This document shows, one piece after another, positions 6,338 to 9,385 of a stretch of 9,385 bases of DNA. The stretch comes from Oligoflexia bacterium (GTDB lineage Bacteria; Bdellovibrionota; UBA1018; CAIMNF01). A program made the translations under genes and the position numbers. The DNA is taken from assembly GCA_903842755.1 (NCBI GenBank), contig CAIMNF010000540.1, positions 1-9,385 on the forward strand, written 5' to 3'. The notes beneath the pieces were generated by a model. The model saw nothing but the letters and a program-made list of their open reading frames with translations. It ran no database searches and was not told the origin of the DNA. Each line of letters begins with the position of its first letter. Within the stretch, counting starts at the first letter, position 1.

Positions 6338-7577
6338 ACCTTTTTGCATTGCTCTTGGGTATTTTTTTTTACTGGCCGGGTGCAGTCACGGCAATTCTGT
6401 AGGCAATCAAGGGCCAATTGCTCCAGGACTTCCCAATGGGGCCACTCTTGCTGCGTTGTCTGGTCCAAATGTGATTTCGTTTGGGGTAAATACTTCTCCC
6501 TGTTCCGCATCGAGTTCAAGCGAGTATCAAAATAAGCCCTGCGTTTCGGTAACGGTTTGCACTCCAGGCAACGACTCTCAGTGCGACACGATTTCTGATA
6601 TTTTGTTAGACACCGGAAGCTATGGGCTTCGATTATTTAGTTCTGTACTCAGTAATGCCCATCCGACGCAAATTACGGCGGGTGGTTCGCCTTTGATTGA
6701 ATGCGCAACCTTTGGGGATGGGACGGAACTTTGGGGAGGCGTTTCTTCAGCTGACGTTATTTTAGGTGGCGAACCAGCTGCGCGCACCCCGATTCAAATC
6801 GTGAATGCAAGTTTTGGAGGTGGAACTCTGCCTTCGATTTGTAGCTCACCTACGGCTAATCCAAGTGAAGCGCGGTTTAACGGAATATTGGGGATCGGCT
6901 TGTTTAAACAAGATTGCGGTTCAACTTGCGTGAATAATGGCGGAGGTGGACCGGCGCCAGATGTTTATTTTACTTGCCCGAGTGGAACCTGTGGGCCAGT
7001 GTATGCGCCCTTGGCTGATCAAGTGACTAATCCAATCACTCTACTTTCTGCCGATAATAATGGCGCAATTTTAGAACTTCCCGACATCCCCTTTGGGGGG
7101 GTAAGTTCAATCTCAGGTTATTTAGTTTTAGGGATTGGAACGCGTTCCAATAATACTCCCGGTTCAGTTACCGTATTTCCTGCCGATCCGAATACTGCAA
7201 ATTTTACGACCAAATACAATGGTCAAATCTATAGCCAAAGTTTTATTGATAGTGGCTCCAATGCCTATTATTTTCCAAGTTCGATCAGTCAATGTGGAAG
7301 CGAGCTTGCAGGATGGTATTGCCCCGGGTCTCTTTCAACCCAAACAGCAACTAACGTTGGATTTAGCGGCACGCCTTCATCATCCGTTTCTTTTTATATT
7401 GGGAACTTGTCCGATCTGTTAACGAACTCAAGCGGTAATGTATTCATTGAAATGGGTGGATCCGGCGGTAGTACGCAGTTTGATTGGGGACTTCCATTTT
7501 ATATTGGACGAAATATTTATCACGGATACGAAGGCGGAACTTCTCCCTTAGGAACGGGAATGTATTGGGCATATTAA
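6321..7577 (+). CDS. DUF3443 lipoprotein with pepsin-like motifs
   Basis: A 418-aa predicted lipoprotein: Lys2 and Lys6, a hydrophobic core, lipobox L18-A-G-C21. The mature chain carries DUF3443 landmarks: V75-S-V-T-V-C, I94-L-L-D-T-G-S-Y-G-L-R-L-F, E127-C-A-T-F, N188-G-I-L-G-I-G194, D197-C-G, N237-P-I, D245-N-N-G, F309-I-D-S-G-S-N314 and F387-D-W-G-L-P-F-Y-I-G-R397. Two D-[TS]-G-S motifs (D97, D310), an N-G-I-L-G block between them and a late W-G-L-P-F block resemble the order seen in pepsin-like aspartic proteases. This is an inference from motif order, not a known annotation. Twelve mature cysteines could form six disulfides. TTG 6321 lies 8 nt after AAAGGA (6307-6312) and overlaps the DUF2844 gene by 17 nt, so the two are translated together. 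Confidence 0.82.
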   Translation: MKSFNKPFCIALGYFFLLAGCSHGNSVGNQGPIAPGLPNGATLAALSGPNVISFGVNTSPCSASSSSEYQNKPCVSVTVCTPGNDSQCDTISDILLDTGSYGLRLFSSVLSNAHPTQITAGGSPLIECATFGDGTELWGGVSSADVILGGEPAARTPIQIVNASFGGGTLPSICSSPTANPSEARFNGILGIGLFKQDCGSTCVNNGGGGPAPDVYFTCPSGTCGPVYAPLADQVTNPITLLSADNNGAILELPDIPFGGVSSISGYLVLGIGTRSNNTPGSVTVFPADPNTANFTTKYNGQIYSQSFIDSGSNAYYFPSSISQCGSELAGWYCPGSLSTQTATNVGFSGTPSSSVSFYIGNLSDLLTNSSGNVFIEMGGSGGSTQFDWGLPFYIGRNIYHGYEGGTSPLGTGMYWAY

Positions 7578-7616
7578 GTAATAGAAGAATGTTCGTTTTT
7601 TAGGTAGTGTGGACAA

Positions 7617-7622
7617 AAGGAG
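7617..7622 (+). promoter_or_regulatory. Strong ribosome binding site of the DUF2892 gene
   Basis: AAGGAG sits 6 nt before the ATG at 7629. It is the clearest Shine-Dalgarno in the window and fixes this start, in contrast to the Shine-Dalgarno-free starts at 2349 and 5700. Confidence 0.8.
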
Positions 7623-7628
7623 AACACA

Positions 7629-7829
7629 ATGGAAATGAATGTTGGCTCGTTAGGGCGCTTGGCTAGGACGTTTTTAGGAACATTATTATTTTACCTTACG
7701 TTTACAAATATGATTGGTTCGTGGGGACTCCTGGGGGCCGTATTGATTATTACTGGGCTAAGCGGAATGTCTCTGACCTATGCGCTGTTTGGGATCAATA
7801 CCTGCGAAACAGAGGGCCACCACGAGTGA
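7629..7829 (+). CDS. DUF2892 (YgaP-like) small inner-membrane protein
   Basis: A 66-aa membrane protein with two hydrophobic segments (about 12-27 and 31-47) around a G-S-W turn. It matches the DUF2892/YgaP-like transmembrane family: N4-V-G at the N-terminus, R10-x2-R13, and G55-I-N-T-C59 at the end. The family often has Cys-Pro before the last Tyr; here that position reads S48-L, so only Cys59 remains. Stand-alone DUF2892 proteins have no settled function; in YgaP the segment anchors a rhodanese domain. The stop overlaps the next gene's GTG (GTGA), so translation of the receiver-like protein is probably coupled to this one. Confidence 0.85.
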   Translation: MEMNVGSLGRLARTFLGTLLFYLTFTNMIGSWGLLGAVLIITGLSGMSLTYALFGINTCETEGHHE

Positions 7830-8320
7830 TTCAACACCGCGTCTTGGTGGTCGATCATTCACATCATATTGAGCAAATGCTTGCTTCGGGATTATTAAAC
7901 TATCCCATTGAAATCGCTTTTTCGTTAAATAAAGAAGAAGCCGTGCGCGAAGTCCTTACGCTCCAGCCGGATCTTCTCGTTACGGGAGTCAGCCTACCGG
8001 ATGGAACTGCAATCGAACTTCTAAGCGAATTGACCCGGATGCTCCGTTGGGTTCCCCCGAGTATTTTTATTGCTGCAGTTCATGAGGCTGAATTGAGGAA
8101 CGCCGTCCTCGGTCTTGGGGCGGTGGATATTTTGTCTAGACCCATTCAAATGGAGGAACTCCATGCCCGAATGGATTCTGTAGTGAAACTCGTTAAACCC
8201 AGGGTGATCTCAAAAGAAAAAAGCGTGATTGAAGATTTTCAAGTGGTGCTGGATGAATCCAAGGCGCTCGGTATTTCGGTTACGGAATTGATTAAACGTA
8301 AACAGGTGACTATCGACTAG
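7826..8320 (+). CDS. Pseudo-receiver domain protein
   Basis: A 164-aa protein with a CheY-like receiver fold at about 4-122 and a ~40-residue C-terminal helix-rich tail. The fold is plain: R5-V-L-V-V-D10, P48-D-L-L-V-T-G-V-S-L-P-D59-G, then G98-A-V-D-I-L-S-R-P-I107. The catalytic residues are gone: the phospho-acceptor Asp is Gly54, the switch Thr/Ser is Ala83, the invariant Lys is Arg105, and only one acidic residue (D10) remains of the usual pair. It should not be phosphorylated in the normal way and more likely works as a binding module. The tail (128-164) has D-F-Q-V-V-L-D-E-S-K-A-L-G-I-S-V-T-E-L-I and does not match a known output domain. The start is GTG 7826, overlapping the DUF2892 stop and 9 nt after GAGGG (7812-7816). 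Longer readings in this frame have no receiver character. Confidence 0.8.
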   Translation: MIQHRVLVVDHSHHIEQMLASGLLNYPIEIAFSLNKEEAVREVLTLQPDLLVTGVSLPDGTAIELLSELTRMLRWVPPSIFIAAVHEAELRNAVLGLGAVDILSRPIQMEELHARMDSVVKLVKPRVISKEKSVIEDFQVVLDESKALGISVTELIKRKQVTID

Positions 8321-8327
8321 ACACTTC

Positions 8328-8346
8328 GAAGGAGCCAGACCCCTTC
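8328..8346 (+). repeat. Short imperfect hairpin, possible REP-like sequence
   Basis: GAAGG (8328-8332) pairs with CCTTC (8342-8346) around AGCCAGACC-type sequence. The core GGAGCCAGACCCC resembles half of palindromic GGGTCTGACCC-type intergenic repeats seen in many proteobacteria. There is only one copy in the window and no U-tract. It lies in the 71-nt gap before the ankyrin gene. Confidence 0.2.
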
Positions 8347-8391
8347 AGTTCCCCACAGAGCTTGGCTTGAATTTTGCTATTCCAGGATGCG

Positions 8392-9279
8392 ATGAAGGTC
8401 TTCTGGAGTCTATTATTTTTGATCATTGTGGGCAAAGCCCAGGCATCGCTTGCTCCAGGTCAGGGCTTTATTGGGCACTCAACTCATTTCATTGAACAAA
8501 TCTCGGAGCAGGCTCCACTCGTCAAAGAGATTGATCTTGATCACGACCAAGCCGTGCTCCTTTGGTTAAAGAGGGGGCATTCTTTACGCGCGGTCATTTC
8601 ATCACCAGTTCCTGAATCCATCATGGAACGTGCAGCGTTTAAAGGGGCAGAAAAAGTATTTAATCTCTGTTTGCGGGAGTTCGCGAAAACGGGCGATCTC
8701 CAAGCACTGTTCGATTCCCACGGAACTCCCCTTGCTCTCCAGATGTTTACTCTGGATCGGTCAAACACTTCGCAAGTGAAAAAGCGGGATCGAATGATCA
8801 TGAAACTGCTCAGTGTTTTTCCACGTCTGTCCACCGTGGCTGACCGTTCCTATTTTGGAGATGGGAGAACTGCTTTTCATCAAGTTGCAGAAACGTGCAA
8901 TTTTTCGCTTTATCAATGGATGGTGGCTCACGGAGCACCGGTAGACCAGGTCACTCACAATGGCGAAACCGCCTTGCATTTTGCTGCCCGCGCCGGATGT
9001 ATTCCGATTGTTCGCTCGATCGTTAAACGAGGGGCGAAGATCAATGCGCACTCGAAGTATACGCTTGAAACCCCTTTGATCTTAGCCGCAGAGTTCGGAA
9101 AGATTGCCATGATGCGCGAATTAATTGCATTAGGGGCCGATCCAAACGCGAAAGACACGTTTGGAAAAACCGCGTGGGACCGCTTGAATCGCCATCGATT
9201 CGTTTCTCAAAACAAGGGTCATTTGTTTGACCGCTCTTGGACCGCGGTGGCAAATTTTGAAAAAAATACACGATTTTAG
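8392..9279 (+). CDS. Secreted ankyrin-repeat protein
   Basis: A 295-aa protein with a Sec signal peptide: Lys2, hydrophobic core about 3-13, likely cleavage after A16-Q-A18. The first ~150 mature residues show no clear family, although 110-150 may hold a degenerate repeat. Ankyrin repeats follow: G158-R-T-A-F-H to about 187, G191-E-T-A-L-H-F-A-A to about 222, T227-P-L-I-L-A-A to about 256, and a capping G258-K-T-A-W. Repeat ends such as G249-A-D-P-N-A-K are typical. Ankyrin repeats bind proteins; this copy would act in the periplasm or outside the cell, and its partner is unknown. The ATG at 8392 is chosen because AGGA (8384-8387) lies 4 nt upstream and the signal peptide then starts with M-K; the in-frame TTG at 8374 is less likely. 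The upstream gap of 71 nt suggests its own promoter, though none is convincing. Confidence 0.85.
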   Translation: MKVFWSLLFLIIVGKAQASLAPGQGFIGHSTHFIEQISEQAPLVKEIDLDHDQAVLLWLKRGHSLRAVISSPVPESIMERAAFKGAEKVFNLCLREFAKTGDLQALFDSHGTPLALQMFTLDRSNTSQVKKRDRMIMKLLSVFPRLSTVADRSYFGDGRTAFHQVAETCNFSLYQWMVAHGAPVDQVTHNGETALHFAARAGCIPIVRSIVKRGAKINAHSKYTLETPLILAAEFGKIAMMRELIALGADPNAKDTFGKTAWDRLNRHRFVSQNKGHLFDRSWTAVANFEKNTRF

Positions 9280-9303
9280 CCTCTTTTTTGATCAATCTAG
9301 TAA

Positions 9304-9331
9304 TTGTAAATTCAAGACCCTTCTGTAAACT
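9304..9331 (+). promoter_or_regulatory. Weak candidate promoter at the right end
   Basis: TTGTAA (9304-9309) and TAAACT (9326-9331) are 16 nt apart, each 4/6 to consensus. It would drive a gene beyond the right edge. The region 9280-9385 holds no other recognisable feature and is AT-rich. Confidence 0.2.
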
Positions 9332-9385
9332 TAAATGAATCAGTAATGAATAAGCAGATGTGCAGGACGCACCGTTCAAAAACCA

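Noticed and set aside
7721..7825. Longer N-terminal reading of the receiver-like protein from a start at 7721
   Set aside because: It overlaps the DUF2892 gene in another frame, has no receiver character before residue 36, and GTG 7826 gives the normal receiver N-terminus with a GTGA overlap.
8324..8331. CTTCGAAG palindrome after the pseudo-receiver gene
   Set aside because: Eight bases is too short to separate from chance and it has no second copy nearby.
9250..9296. Intrinsic terminator after the ankyrin gene (A-run before, T6 at about 9285)
   Set aside because: The only pairing is A-run with T-run without a GC stem.
9041..9379. 112-codon open frame on the minus strand
   Set aside because: It is mostly antisense to the ankyrin coding region, has no family match and no convincing start site.

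Overview
The window looks like ordinary chromosome of a Gram-negative bacterium, roughly 45-50% GC by eye. It has many short intergenic gaps, 4-nt GTGA-type gene overlaps, several likely TTG or GTG starts, and at least two lipoproteins with classic lipoboxes. A tandem CheX-type protein, a pseudo-receiver, an exported ankyrin protein and a DUF2844-DUF3443 pair would fit a Bdellovibrionota/Oligoflexia or deltaproteobacterial-type genome. This taxonomic placement is an inference with low confidence. No tRNA, rRNA, CRISPR array, insertion sequence or phage gene is visible.

Layout. 1-590 (+): 3' part of a gene entering from the left edge, possibly a DUF4105/Lnb-N-like periplasmic protein. 649-2310 (+): a lipoprotein built of 16 cysteine-paired Sel1/Hcp-like alpha-alpha repeats on a near-perfect 32-residue period. 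2349-4619 (+): a tight cluster of a double CheX-domain protein, a PAT-type GNAT acetyltransferase and a class I SAM methyltransferase. The methyltransferase start is odd: its conserved N-terminus lies upstream of any usable start codon and points to a one-base slip in an A5 run. 4630-5700 (-): an RlmM-like 23S rRNA ribose methyltransferase, convergent with the cluster. 5852-7577 (+): a DUF2844 secreted protein coupled to a DUF3443 lipoprotein whose motifs resemble a bilobal pepsin-like aspartic protease. 7629-8320 (+): a small DUF2892 membrane protein coupled by GTGA to a receiver-like protein lacking the phospho-acceptor Asp. 8392-9279 (+): a secreted ankyrin-repeat protein. 9280-9385: no gene seen.

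Regulation. Two genes, the double CheX and the RlmM-like gene, have a sigma70-like promoter with exact 17-nt spacing and the same -10 hexamer TACACT. In both, the -10 ends only 6-9 nt before the ATG and no Shine-Dalgarno is visible. Both are therefore candidates for leaderless or near-leaderless mRNAs.

How the genes relate. Three units appear to be co-translated: CheX2-GNAT-methyltransferase, DUF2844-DUF3443, and DUF2892-pseudo-receiver. The exported proteins (repeat lipoprotein, DUF2844, DUF3443, ankyrin protein) make the region rich in envelope functions. No single pathway links the units. The most promising observations are the pepsin-like signature in DUF3443, the 32-residue disulfide repeat lipoprotein, the pseudo-receiver coupled to a membrane protein, and the methyltransferase start anomaly.
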